Positions 52,401 through 58,669 of a DNA stretch of 64,000 bases are shown here, piece after piece. The notes below the pieces were generated by a model. It ran no database searches and had not been told where the DNA came from. It worked only from the letters and a program-made list of their open reading frames with translations. The stretch comes from Galbula dea (Eukaryota; Chordata; Aves; Piciformes; Galbulidae), in contig VWZX01006555.1 of the NCBI GenBank assembly GCA_013399015.1, forward strand, positions 39,181 through 103,180, in the 5' to 3' direction. The position numbers and the translations under genes were made by a program. Position 1 is the first letter of the stretch; every line of letters starts with the position of its first letter.

Positions 52401-54165
52401 GGCTCAGCTGTAGGTCCCCAGGATCCATATCCAATACCAGACAGATCCCAGCCCCCCATCCCTTCACTGGGGTTAACCACCACCTCCTGATGAGAGGACC
52501 AGAGGGATTCATCCCTTCTTGGATTGATCAAAGCCATCCAGCTCCCTGCTCGTTAGGGGAATGATGACTAATGAGCAAAGCCATCACAGTTATTACTGCT
52601 CACCACAGCAACTCCATGAGCCCCAGAGACAAGCACATATGTAGACTGGGATAAACTGGGGAGAGAGGTGCCCATAGTGTCTCAGCACCATGGGCTGCTG
52701 GAGAGGGGGAGAGATGACAATGTCTCCAGCATCCCCAGGACATCACTGGTGACATGGGGACAGTCCAGTGCCAGCCAGCAGGTTGGATGGATGGACAGGT
52801 GGATGGTGACAGTGATGTCTCTGCAGAGGGAACTCAGGATGGGATGAGGTTCAACAAGGTCAAGTGCTGGGGCCTGGCCTTGCACCACAACAACTCCATG
52901 AGTGCTCCAGGCTGGGGGCACAGTGGCTGGAAACTGCCCAGAGGGAAAGGACCTGGAGGGGTTGGGCAGCAGCAGCTGAAGAGGAGGCAGCAGAGTGCCC
53001 AGGTGGCCAAGAAGGCCAAGAGCATCCTGGCTTGGAGCAGCACCAGTGTGGCAGCAGGGCTAGGGCAGGGCTTGGCCTCCTGGGCTGGGCACTGGGGAGG
53101 CCACAGCTCCAATCCTGGGCTCAGCTTTGGGCTCCTCACTCCAAGCAGGACATGGAGGTGCTGGAGTGTGTGCAGAGAAGGGCAAGGAAGGTGGGGAAGG
53201 GTCTAGAGCACTGCAAGTGTTGTGAGGAGCAGCTGAGGGAAGTGGGCTTGGTTAGCCTGGAGAAGAGGAGGCTCAGGGGAGACCTTCTCACTGTCTGCAG
53301 CTCCCTGAGAGGAGGCTGGAGCCAGGTGGGGCTTGGGCTCTTCTGCCAAGGAACAAGAGATAGGAGAGGAGGAAACAGCCTTCAGTTGTGCCAGGGGAGG
53401 TTCAGGTTGGCCATGAGGAAAAATTTCTTGCTGGCAAGGGTTGCCCAGGCCTGTCCCAGGCTACCCAGGTCAGCGGTGGAGTCCCCACCCCTGGAGGGGT
53501 TTCAGAGCCCTGGAGCTGTGGTGCTGAGGCCATGGGTCAGTGGTGCCCTGGCAGTGCTGGGGAACAGTTGGACTCCATGATCTTAAAGGTCTCTTCCAAC
53601 CTTAATGACTCTGTGCTTCTACATCTCCCCTTTGCATTAACCCTGCTGGGAGCACTGCAGCAGGGAAGCACAGCTCTGCTGGAGCTAGGAGGAGAGGAAT
53701 GTGCCCTTGGTGCCATGGCCAGCAGCTTACTAATCACTTTTGATGACATAATTAGCAGCAAGCCCCAACTCCACCGCAGCCACCCCATGGAACCTTAGGC
53801 CAGAGCCTGCTGCAGGGAAAGGTTGGCACAAGCCAGGCTTTCACATCACCATCTGGAAAATCAATGGATAAAAATATCCCAGTCCTGCCTGGAGCCCAGA
53901 GCAGGTGCCCACAGCCGGTGGAACCCACCAGGAGAGTGGAGGAGGGAAGGAGGGAGGTAGGGGAGAAGTCTGGGATGAAGGTGACAGCACCACGGAGCAG
54001 GAGGGGATTGGAGGGGGTCAGGAGCAGAGCTGTAGGTCCAAGGCTTGTCTGTCCCCACAGATCTACTTGTCCTGGAAGAGTGGCCCAGGGGAGGTGAAGC
54101 ACTGGAAGGACATGATCGCTCGTCCCCGGCAGGCAGTGGCACAGTGGCACCAGCTGAAGGCTTGA
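19447..54165 (+). CDS. SYT7: SYT7, synaptotagmin-7 (spliced, 13 coding exons)
   Basis: SYT7 is a high-affinity Ca2+ sensor for asynchronous release, vesicle replenishment and lysosome exocytosis. It sits in plasma or vesicle membrane with both C2 domains in the cytosol. Coding exons: 19447-19477, 32946-33049, 35073-35152, 37436-37567, 38319-38537, 42214-42582, 45147-45272, 48309-48444, 48933-49203, 49996-50165, 50712-50826, 50918-51117, 54061-54165. All introns are GT-AG and phases match. All exons give 685 aa; skipping the four linker exons gives 403 aa, the usual mammalian short form. In 403-aa numbering the membrane segment is about 17-37, C2A about 135-255 and C2B about 265-395. Ca2+-binding aspartates are D166, D172, D225, D227, D233 (C2A) and D297, D303, D357, D359, D365 (C2B). 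The protein ends with the WHxL motif. It is almost identical to mammalian SYT7 in the C2 domains. Confidence 0.97.
19610..20275. repeat. 'gggatggacag/acacac' minisatellite
   Basis: About 660 bp of imperfect tandem units combining 'gggatggacagacacac' and 'tgggatggacacacac', starting about 130 bp after the exon 1 donor. It keeps several frames open (WDGQT-type repeats on +, Cys/Val/His-rich on -); these are repeat artefacts. The CA-rich parts could form Z-DNA. Confidence 0.9.
20510..20725. repeat. about 20-bp 'gagcccccagcccctggggt' minisatellite
   Basis: About ten degenerate units of 'gagcccccagcccctggggt' in tandem. C/G-run rich, with no coding potential. Confidence 0.85.
21840..22145. repeat. 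'ggggtgctgtgatgg' minisatellite
   Basis: Tandem units of roughly 20-27 bp with core 'ggtgctgtgatggggccatg' and variants ending 'gggtccag'. More than ten copies. Confidence 0.85.
22843..22985 (-). mobile_element. CR1-like 3' end, other subfamily
   Basis: Minus-strand CR1-like terminus: 'atcatggaagagacctccaa' followed by 'gaccatcaagtccaacc' and 'accactaaaccatgtcc'. Distinct from the other copies and diverged. Confidence 0.7.
23259..23398 (+). repeat. 140-bp inverted repeat, left arm
   Basis: Exact reverse complement of 23700-23839 over all 140 bases that I aligned by eye, with no gap (paired positions sum to 47098). The spacer is 301 bp and contains one N at 23485. Confidence 0.95.
23700..23839 (-). 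repeat. 140-bp inverted repeat, right arm
   Basis: Reverse complement of 23259-23398. The base right after this arm, 23840, is an N. The sequence after the N restarts with the arm-end motif 'tctcccaggggtcc', which suggests a join at this point in the assembly. Confidence 0.95.
24940..25085. repeat. 'catccccactcccccatgg' minisatellite
   Basis: Tandem imperfect copies alternating 'catccccactcccccatgg' with 'acacagcccccatggg'. Confidence 0.8.
26455..26548. repeat. 'gtgctgggagcagctgggg' tandem repeat
   Basis: Four to five tandem copies of a unit of about 20 bp, 'ggtgctgggagcagctgggg'. G-run rich on the + strand. Confidence 0.85.
27195..27480. repeat. GGAT/GGAG purine-rich repeat
   Basis: Degenerate GGAT/GGAG/GGAA array. 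The minus-strand long Ser/Pro/His-rich frame here (within 26904-28002) comes from this low-complexity tract. Confidence 0.9.
29195..29700 (+). mobile_element. CR1 LINE 3' end, young-looking subfamily
   Basis: Plus-strand CR1 3' end in SYT7 intron 1, highly similar to 10325-10785, 52830-53625 and 61664-62500. Blocks include 'tccaagcaggacagagaggt', 'gcaaggaaggtggggaaggg' and 'gttggactccatgacctta'. Confidence 0.95.
29871..29897. repeat. CTG trinucleotide repeat
   Basis: About eight to nine uninterrupted GCT/CTG units, followed within about 70 bp by an AT-rich homeodomain-type palindrome. Intronic. Confidence 0.95.
29969..29986. promoter_or_regulatory. homeodomain-type palindrome (intron 1)
   Basis: Perfect 7-bp arms AATTAAC and GTTAATT around a 4-bp spacer. 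The surrounding sequence is AT-richer than the local background. It resembles paired TAAT (homeodomain/HNF1-like) sites. A regulatory role is inferred only from sequence. Confidence 0.4.
30125..30430. repeat. 20-bp tandem repeat
   Basis: About fifteen units in strict 20-bp register with core 'ggtggcattggctgggttct' and variants 'ggtggcagtatctgg...'. The period is exactly 20 with almost no indels, unusual among the sloppy minisatellites of this window. Confidence 0.9.
31484..31503. promoter_or_regulatory. homeodomain-type palindrome (intron 1)
   Basis: Perfect 8-bp arms ATTAACCA and TGGTTAAT around TTAT, preceded by further TAATTAAT cores from 31475. This lies in a sharply AT-rich 90-bp island (31441-31515) inside GC-rich intron, 1.4 kb upstream of exon 2. 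Typical look of a conserved enhancer core; unproven. Confidence 0.45.
32190..32530. repeat. purine-rich GGGAAA/GGGAT tract
   Basis: About 340 bp of almost pure G/A on the + strand. Capable of triplex (H-DNA) or G-rich structures. It lies about 420 bp upstream of SYT7 exon 2. Confidence 0.9.
32946..33049 (+). CDS. SYT7: SYT7 coding exon 2 (transmembrane anchor)
   Basis: Encodes residues 11-45: a short luminal SPSRD segment, one membrane helix (about residues 17-37), then the juxtamembrane CGICQWCQRKL, whose cysteines are the palmitoylation-type cysteines of synaptotagmins. Acceptor 'ctgcag', donor gtgagt. Phase 1 in, phase 0 out. Confidence 0.96.
33050..35072 (+). other. SYT7: SYT7 intron 2
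   Basis: No repeat copy recognised. Two AT-rich homeodomain-site clusters lie at 34423-34453 (TAATTATTTA, TAATTG, ATTAATTA cores) and 34604-34640, where TCAATTAAT occurs twice about 16 bp apart. Confidence 0.7.
35073..35152 (+). CDS. SYT7: SYT7 coding exon 3
   Basis: Encodes GKRYKTSLETVGTPDSSRGR and SEKKTI and ends on the first two bases (AA) of a split codon; donor gtaggt. Completing it with the first base of any downstream linker exon gives Asn or Lys. This is the common splice-out point for the variable linker. Human carries a near-identical stretch (KRYKNSLETVGTPDSGRG, from memory). Confidence 0.95.
36330..37035. repeat. 'gacacacagacacgtgtg' minisatellite
   Basis: Tandem imperfect units built from 'acacagacacgtgtgctggg' and 'acatgacagggacacacag'. 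Alternating purine-pyrimidine (ACACGTGTG) steps could adopt Z-DNA, and CACGTG-like E-boxes recur. Frames stay open on both strands because of repetition. Units vary and there is no fixed spacer, so it is not a CRISPR array. Confidence 0.92.
37155..37230. repeat. CATC / GTCT / GT microsatellites
   Basis: Consecutive short arrays of ATCC, GTCT and TG units upstream of SYT7 exon 4. Confidence 0.9.
37436..37567 (+). CDS. SYT7: SYT7 coding exon 4 (linker cassette A)
   Basis: 132 nt, beginning with the third base of one codon and ending on the second base of another, so it can be included or skipped without a frame change. It encodes DLDRDFWNNNDTTVQQKW and SYPPKEFILNISPYAPYG, closely matching the alternative linker of long mammalian SYT7. 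Acceptor ctgtag, donor gtgagt. An upstream acceptor at 37369/37370 would also be in frame (see findings). Confidence 0.93.
37568..38318 (+). other. SYT7: SYT7 intron 4
   Basis: Contains a (GGTGCT)n / (GGT)n array at about 37782-37832 and CT-rich simple sequence near 38115-38240, up to the acceptor at 38318. Confidence 0.8.
37782..37832. repeat. (GGTGCT)n / (GGT)n microsatellite
   Basis: Five to six GGTGCT hexamers flanked by GGT triplets. Intronic. Confidence 0.95.
38319..38537 (+). CDS. SYT7: SYT7 coding exon 5 (linker cassette B)
   Basis: 219 nt, phase-symmetric cassette. After cassette A the junction reads ...SLNGSLLSGAKLTASAAAGL, as in long mammalian SYT7. It continues with GDRDGHPGEKQRRLGEDGMR and a Gly/Ser/His-rich tail. 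The acceptor at 38318 (gcccag) was chosen over the closer 'atcag' at 38334 because only the former keeps frame. Donor gtgagt. Confidence 0.92.
38935..39190 (+). mobile_element. CR1 LINE 3' end
   Basis: Plus-strand CR1 3' end: 'gggacaggacaagaggtgac', 'gaggtggtggagtctccatc', 'ttggactagatgatctccag', ending 'agcattctggg'. Close to the classical avian CR1 3' consensus. Confidence 0.93.
39880..40685 (+). mobile_element. CR1 LINE fragment, 'LRALEQL' subfamily
   Basis: About 800 bp of plus-strand CR1: 'cagaaagttcaacaaggcca', 'ggaaagcagctccatagaga', 'gcactggagcagctctggca', 'gagctgctcaatgctgagca', 'ttggactggatgatctccag'. Same subfamily as 6470-7020 and 51345-52225. Confidence 0.95.
41880..42120 (+). 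promoter_or_regulatory. intragenic CpG-rich block before SYT7 exon 6
   Basis: About 240 bp with many CpGs (gagcgagcgagcgagcggcc; gcgccggcg-type runs), well above the surrounding intron, directly upstream of exon 6. It contains an ATG at 42005 (A at -3) in frame with exon 6. Could be an alternative CpG-type promoter or just GC-rich intron near a GC-rich exon. Confidence 0.4.
42214..42582 (+). CDS. SYT7: SYT7 coding exon 6 (linker cassette C)
   Basis: 369 nt, phase-symmetric, the largest linker cassette. It encodes FEDSTLSTATTLEYIPTSAG, CQRPRTLVRQQSLQQPLSQH, a Gly/Ser/Arg-rich low-complexity centre, and the conserved end NPGSWDHVVGQIRNRGLDMK before SFL. It closely follows the long mammalian isoform. 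GC-rich; all three forward frames are open across most of it. Acceptor 'ccctaag', donor gtaagt. Confidence 0.92.
42590..43195. repeat. polypyrimidine 'tgctctctcccc' tandem array
   Basis: Roughly 600 bp of almost only C/T on the + strand, in variable units such as 'ctctgctttctcctctgttc' and 'ccccattgctctctctgctt', starting 8 bp after the exon 6 donor. Confidence 0.92.
44320..44870. repeat. 'caggcaccttctccctcct' minisatellite
   Basis: About 550 bp of tandem units of 24-33 bp containing 'caggcaccttctccctcctc' and 'gggcatcttctcacccctcc'. Pyrimidine-rich; it generates long Leu/Ser/Pro-rich spurious frames. Confidence 0.92.
45147..45272 (+). CDS. SYT7: SYT7 coding exon 7 (linker cassette D)
   Basis: 126 nt, phase-symmetric cassette encoding EGRMVVLSLVLGLSEQDDFA and NIPDLQPAGTQPNEPNAQGD. 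The split codon to exon 8 gives Arg, reading KRLPAG as in long mammalian isoforms. The donor is gtacga, a non-standard +4 base. If skipped, exon 6 joins exon 8 with Leu at the junction. Confidence 0.92.
45273..48308 (+). other. SYT7: SYT7 intron 7
   Basis: Contains a minisatellite with units of about 80 bp (45880-46270). A CpG-richer stretch at about 46285-46530 includes a 'ccgtg' repeat. CT/GT-rich simple sequence lies near 46885-46940. No additional exon recognised. Confidence 0.7.
45880..46270. repeat. about 80-bp minisatellite
   Basis: Five imperfect copies of a long unit: 'gagcccagccagagcctggc' - 'aaggagctggcaggagcaga' - 'ggaccatgcactgctgggag' - 'caggtgccagc'. Some units have lost part of the sequence. 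Confidence 0.92.
48309..48444 (+). CDS. SYT7: SYT7 coding exon 8
   Basis: Constitutive linker exon encoding LPAGSKAVNTAPAPGQPPHD, then ESDRKTEPHSSVSDLVNSLT and SEMLM (residues 73-117 in the 403-aa form). Its first base completes the split codon from exon 3 or any cassette. Acceptor 'ccccag', donor gtgggt. Confidence 0.95.
48445..48932 (+). other. SYT7: SYT7 intron 8
   Basis: 488 nt without recognisable repeat, exon or regulatory signature. Confidence 0.8.
48933..49203 (+). CDS. SYT7: SYT7 coding exon 9 (C2A, first part)
   Basis: Residues 118-207 of the 403-aa form. After an acidic lead it enters C2A: NLGRIQFSVGYNFQ, LTVKIMKAQELPAKDF (D166), GTSDPFVKIYL (D172), then KRKNLNPHWNETFLFE. Acceptor 'ccacag', donor gtaggg, one base carried over. 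Practically identical to mammalian SYT7. Confidence 0.97.
49204..49995 (+). other. SYT7: SYT7 intron 9
   Basis: Mostly occupied by a minus-strand CR1 (49288-49650); otherwise featureless. Confidence 0.8.
49288..49650 (-). mobile_element. CR1 LINE 3' end
   Basis: Minus-strand CR1 3' end with an intact reversed tail 'gaatcttagaatcacagaat', followed by 'ggaaaagaccttgaagatca' and later 'ctggctccagcctcctctca'. The left (3') end is intact. It sits in antisense orientation inside SYT7. Confidence 0.95.
49996..50165 (+). CDS. SYT7: SYT7 coding exon 10 (C2A, second part)
   Basis: Residues 208-264: FPYEKVVQRVLYLQVLDYDR with Ca2+ ligands D225 and D227, RFSRNDPIGEV with D233, then NKVDLTQMQTFWKDLKPC, closing C2A and the short C2A-C2B linker. 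Acceptor 'gcccag', donor gtaagg. Confidence 0.97.
50166..50711 (+). other. SYT7: SYT7 intron 10
   Basis: Contains a distinct AT-rich island at about 50325-50405, where TATTAAGGCA occurs twice exactly 40 bp apart (50337 and 50377). The rest is featureless. Confidence 0.7.
50712..50826 (+). CDS. SYT7: SYT7 coding exon 11 (C2B start)
   Basis: Residues 265-302: GSRGELLLSLCYNPSANS, then NIIKARNLKAMDIGGTS with Ca2+ ligand D297. Donor gtacga, the same unusual form as exon 7. Phase 1 out. Confidence 0.96.
50827..50917 (+). other. SYT7: SYT7 intron 11 (91 nt)
   Basis: Very short intron with a pyrimidine-rich 3' end (ctcctctctccccacccc) and 'ccccag' acceptor. Confidence 0.9.
50918..51117 (+). CDS. 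SYT7: SYT7 coding exon 12 (C2B core)
   Basis: Residues 303-369: [20 protein letters not shown] (D303, polybasic strand), VVMKRCLNPVFNESFAFDIP, then VMDKDRLSRNDVIGK with D357, D359 and D365. Compared with mammals (from memory), Cys328 replaces Asn in the MKRNLNP segment; it is not a Ca2+ ligand. Donor gtgggt. Confidence 0.97.
51345..52225 (+). mobile_element. CR1 LINE fragment, 'LRALEQL' subfamily
   Basis: About 880 bp of plus-strand CR1, the longest copy in this window, same subfamily as 6470-7020 and 39880-40685. It begins with the more 5' block 'gatgatacccaacttggagg' and ends near 'cctgtgatcctgtacc'. Its decayed reading frame is not functional. Confidence 0.95.
52830..53625 (+). mobile_element. 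CR1 LINE fragment, young-looking subfamily
   Basis: About 800 bp of plus-strand CR1 with a long open frame remnant (52864-53580) containing QRRARKVGKGLEHCKCCEEQ. Nearly the same sequence as 61664-62500 over its whole length, with the 3' end 'ccttaatgactctgtg'. Confidence 0.95.
54061..54165 (+). CDS. SYT7: SYT7 coding exon 13 (C2B end, stop)
   Basis: Residues 370-403: IYLSWKSGPGEVKHWKDMIA, RPRQAVAQWHQLKA, stop TGA. WHQL is the WHxL motif shared by synaptotagmin C2B domains, linked to vesicle docking and neurexin/Ca-channel binding in the family. Acceptor 'ccacag'. Confidence 0.97.
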   Translation: MYLSWKSGPGEVKHWKDMIARPRQAVAQWHQLKA

Positions 54166-54563
54166 GCACCCCAAGGACTGCAGGGATGGGGAAGGGGGGA
54201 GGGGGAGTCCTCCTTCCCAGCCCCTATCATCCCTCCAGGGGGCTCTCCCAGTAAGGACCCCAGGGACCAGTGGGACAGTGACCTGGCTGGTGGTAGGAGG
54301 GGGATGGAACACCTCTGGCTTCTTGCTTTCACCTCTCCCCAACACTGGGGTGACCCAAGAAGGGTGCCAGAAACATTGACCCCCTCCTTTACCTCCTCCT
54401 CCATCCCCACCACCAGGCAGGACTTCTGCCAGTGCTTCCAGCCCCTGTCCCTTGGATTCCCTCTGCTCTTTGCCAGCCTCATTCCCCATTTCAGGGAGGG
54501 GGGGCCGGGCTGTGGGTGCAAGAGGGACACCCCCCACCCACACCTCTCTTTCCTCTTCAGCTC

Positions 54564-54569
54564 AATAAA
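54564..54569 (+). terminator. SYT7: proximal polyadenylation signal
   Basis: AATAAA, 399 nt after the SYT7 stop codon, within 'ctcaataaaacc'. Would give a short 3' UTR. Confidence 0.5.
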
Positions 54570-56439
54570 ACCTCTCCAAGCCATCAGTGCTGCCCAAATG
54601 GGGCCACGGAGCCCCCTCCCCGTGCCCCTTGCCTCATCTCCACTGGCCTCCCCCAGGCCCCTCAGCCACTTTGGGTTGGCAAGGAGGGGTTTAGGGGGCA
54701 CCCGGGGTGGGAGGGCAGCCCCTTCCCCCGGGCCAGGCTCGGGCTCTTGGGATTGGAAGCCATGACACAGTTTGTCAGCCAAAGCACTGCCCTCGGCCAG
54801 GTTTGATGCTTTACCTCCCTCCCTCTTCGGGCTCAGTGGGAGCAGGAGGTTGATAAGCCCATTCTGGGGTCACACCCCATAAGGGGACCCCCATATCTTT
54901 CCCCCATCTCAGTTCTCCCCCCTCCTCCCCCATTCCACCCTACTTTGGGCATGTCCTTATGGGGCTGGGTAGGGCTGTGGCATCTTCCCAAGGGGATGCT
55001 GAGCACCAGAGCATCCTCTTCCAGCCAGGCTGCTCCAGAACTCCTATGAGCACTGGAGACCCTGGTGCATAAGGGATGGAGCAAGTGCCATTGTCCCCAT
55101 CCTGGGCAGGTGGCATCCTCTGGGCCAGCCTGGCAGCAGCAGTGCCAACAGCATCCCTGTGGTGATGGCATCTCCCCCAGGGTGCATGTGCCAGACAACT
55201 AGGACCAAGGCTACCAGGAAAGGAGCTCCCCAAAGCAGGGACAGCCCCACCTGGGAGCCCCATGGAGTGCAAGGGCTTGGGGCATCTCCTAGGGGGGGTA
55301 ACAGATGGGGTCACCCAGTGAAGGTCATCCTTGTGGGTCCTCCCCCACCACCGGGGTTGGACCTGTGGTGAACGTGGGTCCTGGCAGGTGACACATCCTT
55401 GGCCATCCCTGTCTCCAGCAGGTGGCACCTGGGGCTGGGTGACACCTCGAGGCTGGCTGGGGTGAGGGGCACCCCAGTTAGCCCCTGGCCTCTAGACAGA
55501 GAAGCATTGTCTAAGCCCTCCTGGGGGAGGGAAGTGGTGGGCACTGCCACCTCTGCAGCCATCTCAGGTAGGGCATGGCCACCCATGGGGGCATGGGGAC
55601 ACCCAGAGCAAGCCCAAAGGGTGCCCAGCAGCATGGAGCCACCTTTCCCAGCCAAGGGTCTCCCATCCTCAGTCTTCCTGCTCCCCCCATGGCACCCATC
55701 ACCCTTCACCCCTCCTGCACCCATGGGGGGGACACCCACACCCCACTGCAAGGTGCCACCAAGCCACAGCCCCCAGGTGCCACCAAAGCCAAGGGTTGTC
55801 CCCTGGGTGGGTGGGAGGAGGCTGTGTGCAGCCAGGAGCTTGAGTGAGACTGTTTCACCCCATCACCATCATCCCTGTGCCACAGCATGTCCCAGGCACC
55901 CCATGCCACCCCACGGCCTGCCAGGCTGCCTGGGGGGCACAGGGTGCTGGGAGTGGGCATCCACCAAACCCCTGAGGTGCTCCAGGGGGTTTCTCCAGTG
56001 CACAAAGGGATTGTGCACCAGGGCACCCCTCAAAAATCCTTGGGGTGCCCTGGGCTGCTTATTCCTTCTCCTGCCAAAGGGAGGACATCCCTGGGGACAA
56101 GCCACTTGGGGCACAGTGGCAGTGGGACCATCCCATGGTGGGACCATCCCGTGGTGGCTTTCAGGAGCCCCCATGGGCCCTCTGGAGATGATTTTTGGAC
56201 AATCTGGAGAGAAGTCATAATACTGCTACTACAGTAATAATCTTGCTTTTAGGGACATTTGTCTTTTTATCATTTTCTCTCTTTTTTTAACATAAAAGAA
56301 GAGATTGCCATGCCTGGGGGAGGAGCTGGAGCCTGGGGGGTGGCAGGGTCAGGACATCCCAAGGCTGAGGGGCCCTCCTGGGCTGTGCCAATGCTGGGTG
56401 GCCACCCCCTCACCCCTTGGGCACCCCATTCCTCCAGGA

Positions 56440-56505
56440 AGGATTTCTTGTTGGAAAGGATTCCTTGTTGGAAAGGATTCCTTGTTGGAAAGGATTCCTT
56501 GTCTG
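56440..56505. repeat. 17-bp tandem repeat
   Basis: Three to four copies of 'ttggaaaggattccttg' within the putative SYT7 3' UTR. The unit contains the self-complementary core GGAATCC/GGATTCC-like 'aaggattcctt', so the transcript could form small hairpins. Confidence 0.85.
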
Positions 56506-56754
56506 CCCTCAGCTCCCCTGAGGCTTCAGTGTTCATTTTTAACTCTAGAGGTCTTAGCTGTTATCTTGTTCAGGTATCTCTCTTCTTCATGTGATGGTCA
56601 AACATCCAACTGGTGTGTAAAAAATACAGAAAAAGAGACAAAAAAAATTAAAAATTTTAAAAAAATATAANGAGGTCCCGGGGCCTTCTTTGCAGAAATC
56701 CTATTTTTGGGGAGCGGGGCCCCTCGTTTTCTGGAGGCAGCTCCTGTTCTCGGT

Positions 56755-56760
56755 AATAAA
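56755..56760 (+). terminator. SYT7: distal polyadenylation signal
   Basis: AATAAA followed by a region with CA and T-rich downstream elements; about 2.6 kb after the SYT7 stop. Likely end of the long 3' UTR. Confidence 0.5.
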
Positions 56761-56999
56761 GGACAGTCAGTAACTGCCAGCGTGCCTTCTCTCTGGGCTT
56801 GCCGGGGTGGGGGGGAGGAGTGGATGGGTGGGTGTGGGGGGGGCTTCTGGGGTCCCCCAGCAGCTGTGGCTGCAGTGAGTGCTGGGCAGAGGGGGCTTGG
56901 GGGTCAGAGGGTCACCTGTACCTGGCTGAGCATCGTCCTAGTGCTGAGCATCCCTCCCCAGAATCCCACCCAGAACCTTCCAGGTCCGAGTATACCTTC

Positions 57000-57240
57000 C
57001 CAGCATTATCCCCTCCAGCACCAAGCATCCTCCCAGCACCTCTCTAGCATCAAGTATTTCCTCCAGCATCCCTCCCCAGCACCAAGCATCCCTACCAAGC
57101 ATCCCTCCCCAGCATCCCACCCAGCACGAAGCATCCTTCCAGCACCAAGCATCCACCCCCAGCACCCCTCCAGCACCGAGCATCCCACCCCCAGCACCCT
57201 CCCAGCACCAAGCATCCTCCTCAGCTCCCAGCACCCCCCT
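57000..57240. repeat. 'agcatccctccccagcacc' minisatellite
   Basis: About a dozen units of around 20 bp combining 'agcatcctcccagcacc' and 'ccccagcaccaagcatccc'. Just downstream of the probable SYT7 end. Confidence 0.9.
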
Positions 57241-58063
57241 ACTGCATGCCCAGTTTGGGGGGAGGACAGGCCAGGCCATGCTTGAGGACCCCTTAATGAA
57301 AGGGGAGTGGAAGGAAAGACTCCAAAGGGTCCCTGCAAAGGGAGGGGACATGGCAATGGCAAGGGTGCAAGGTTGGAACTGCTAAGTTAATGAGGGCAAT
57401 TAAGGAGGGTTCATTAAGAGCAGCCCCAGGATGCTGCTCTCCTTCAAAGGGAGGTGGCCGCAAGCTGCGGTTGTGCTGGGAGGTGGCTCCCAGGAATGGT
57501 GTAAGAGCCTGGACTTGGGGTGCTGATGGGGGCTTTGGGGTCCCCTAGCCCTGAGGGGGACAACGCTGCCAGCCCTACCCTGAGCCAGGTGACACAACCA
57601 AGGTGTCTCCATGGGCAGCAACCAGGCCAGGTGGGTGAGTGTCCATCCCAAGGGTGTCCCGGGGGGGGCAGGTTTGGGCTGGGCTGGTCCTGGGGGGGGG
57701 TTACTTGCTGAGTGGGTACTGCACTATGGCTCTGGGAGGGGGGGGGAGGACACAGATGTGGGGGAGCCACGCTGTAGGCAGGGGACATGTGGCTGCCCTG
57801 GGTGCTGGCTGGCACAGCAGAGGCTCAGGTAGCTCTTAAATAATTCACTGAACACTGGTCTTGAATAAATAAAAGAAACTCCACACGCAGTGTGGGTAGG
57901 AGATAGGAGGATGCTTGGTGTCCTCTGTGTCTGGCAGAGCATCCCTTTGGATCCAGGGCACTGGAATGTGGTAGTAGAGGTGATTGGTGGCAGCAGGAGG
58001 ACAAAGCTGTCCTTTGGCCAGCTCCTGTGTCCTGATAGAGGACAGATCATTCAGGCTGTGCTT

Positions 58064-58265
58064 TGTGTCCAGCTGAGCCAAACCTGGACATGTTGGCAGC
58101 AACAAGCCCCTGATGGTATCAATGCCACCAAGTCTGGCTGGGCTGTGTCACACCTGAACCTCGAGCTCTACTTTATGTCTAGCTGAGTCAAATCTGGCCA
58201 TGTTGGCAGCAAGAAGCCACCAATGACATCGATGCCACCAAGGCTGACTAGGCTGTGTCACACCA
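58064..58265. repeat. 110-bp tandem duplication
   Basis: Two copies, period 110 bp: 'catgttggcagcaa' occurs at 58089 and 58199, and 'ggctgtgtcacacc' recurs with the same spacing. Diverged by several substitutions, so not recent. Confidence 0.85.
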
Positions 58266-58499
58266 GAGCCAGATTCCTTCTCTCCTGCTCCACCTTCTCC
58301 CAACGCGAGCTTGGCTCCAACCTCAGCACTCCTGTCACAGGGAGTCTGACCAAGCCTCAACCATCCCCGAGCCTTAGCTACCCCCAAGCCCTTCCCTTTG
58401 AGTTGGCAGCCACCAGGAGCAGATGGAAATAGCAGTGTGATCCCAGCTGTGACGAGGCCACGGAGCTCCTTGGCCACGGGGCCGGGGGAGTAGGCATGC

Positions 58500-58509
58500 C
58501 TATATATAG
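58500..58509 (+). promoter_or_regulatory. orphan TATA / MEF2 element
   Basis: CTATATATAG is both a strong TATA box and an exact match to the MEF2 consensus CTA(A/T)4TAG. It follows a GC-rich block (ggccgggggag) and precedes a possible first exon with a GTGAGG donor-like site at about 58608. Known muscle promoters use such overlapping sites. No gene of known family follows. Confidence 0.4.
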
Positions 58510-58519
58510 AGACAGCAGT

Positions 58520-58669
58520 ATGGCTCAGGCACCACGCACACGCCTCGCCGGGTGCAGGGGCTGCCTGGTGCCAGCAGCCCCAAAATGCTTCTGCAGAGCA
58601 AAAACCGGTGAGGTTTCAGCTGACTGTGGCAGCTCCTGCTCCTCGTGTTCACCACCTGTCCTGTGCTGA
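58520..58669 (+). CDS. hypothetical 49-aa Cys-rich ORF (doubtful)
   Basis: An ATG 11 bp after the TATA element opens a 49-residue frame, MAQAPRTRLAGCRGCLVPAA..., ending ...CGSSCSSCSPPVLC. The ATG lies too close to the TATA box for normal initiation about 30 bp downstream, so a transcript from this box would probably miss it. A later ATG at 58584 gives only 8 codons. Recorded because of the promoter; probably non-coding. Confidence 0.12.
   Translation: MAQAPRTRLAGCRGCLVPAAPKCFCRAKTGEVSADCGSSCSSCSPPVLC

Larger units (their letters stand above)
51118..54060 (+). other. SYT7: SYT7 intron 12
   Basis: Contains two plus-strand CR1 insertions (51345-52225, 52830-53625). Non-repeat sequence remains around 52560-52640 and 53720-53770, both with AT-richer homeodomain/CRE-like cores (TGATGACATAATTAG at about 53739-53753). 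Confidence 0.75.
54166..56780 (+). other. SYT7: probable SYT7 3' UTR
   Basis: After the stop, AATAAA signals occur at 54564 and 56755. The GC-rich body contains AT-rich blocks (about 56215-56305 and 56520-56670) unlike local intergenic sequence, which would fit a conserved long 3' UTR using the distal signal. Single N at 56671. The extent is inferred, not proven. Confidence 0.5.

Noticed and set aside
52864..53580. 238-aa frame on + in SYT7 intron 12 (and 61760-62416)
   Set aside because: CR1 retrotransposon remnants without start context or intact reverse-transcriptase domains.
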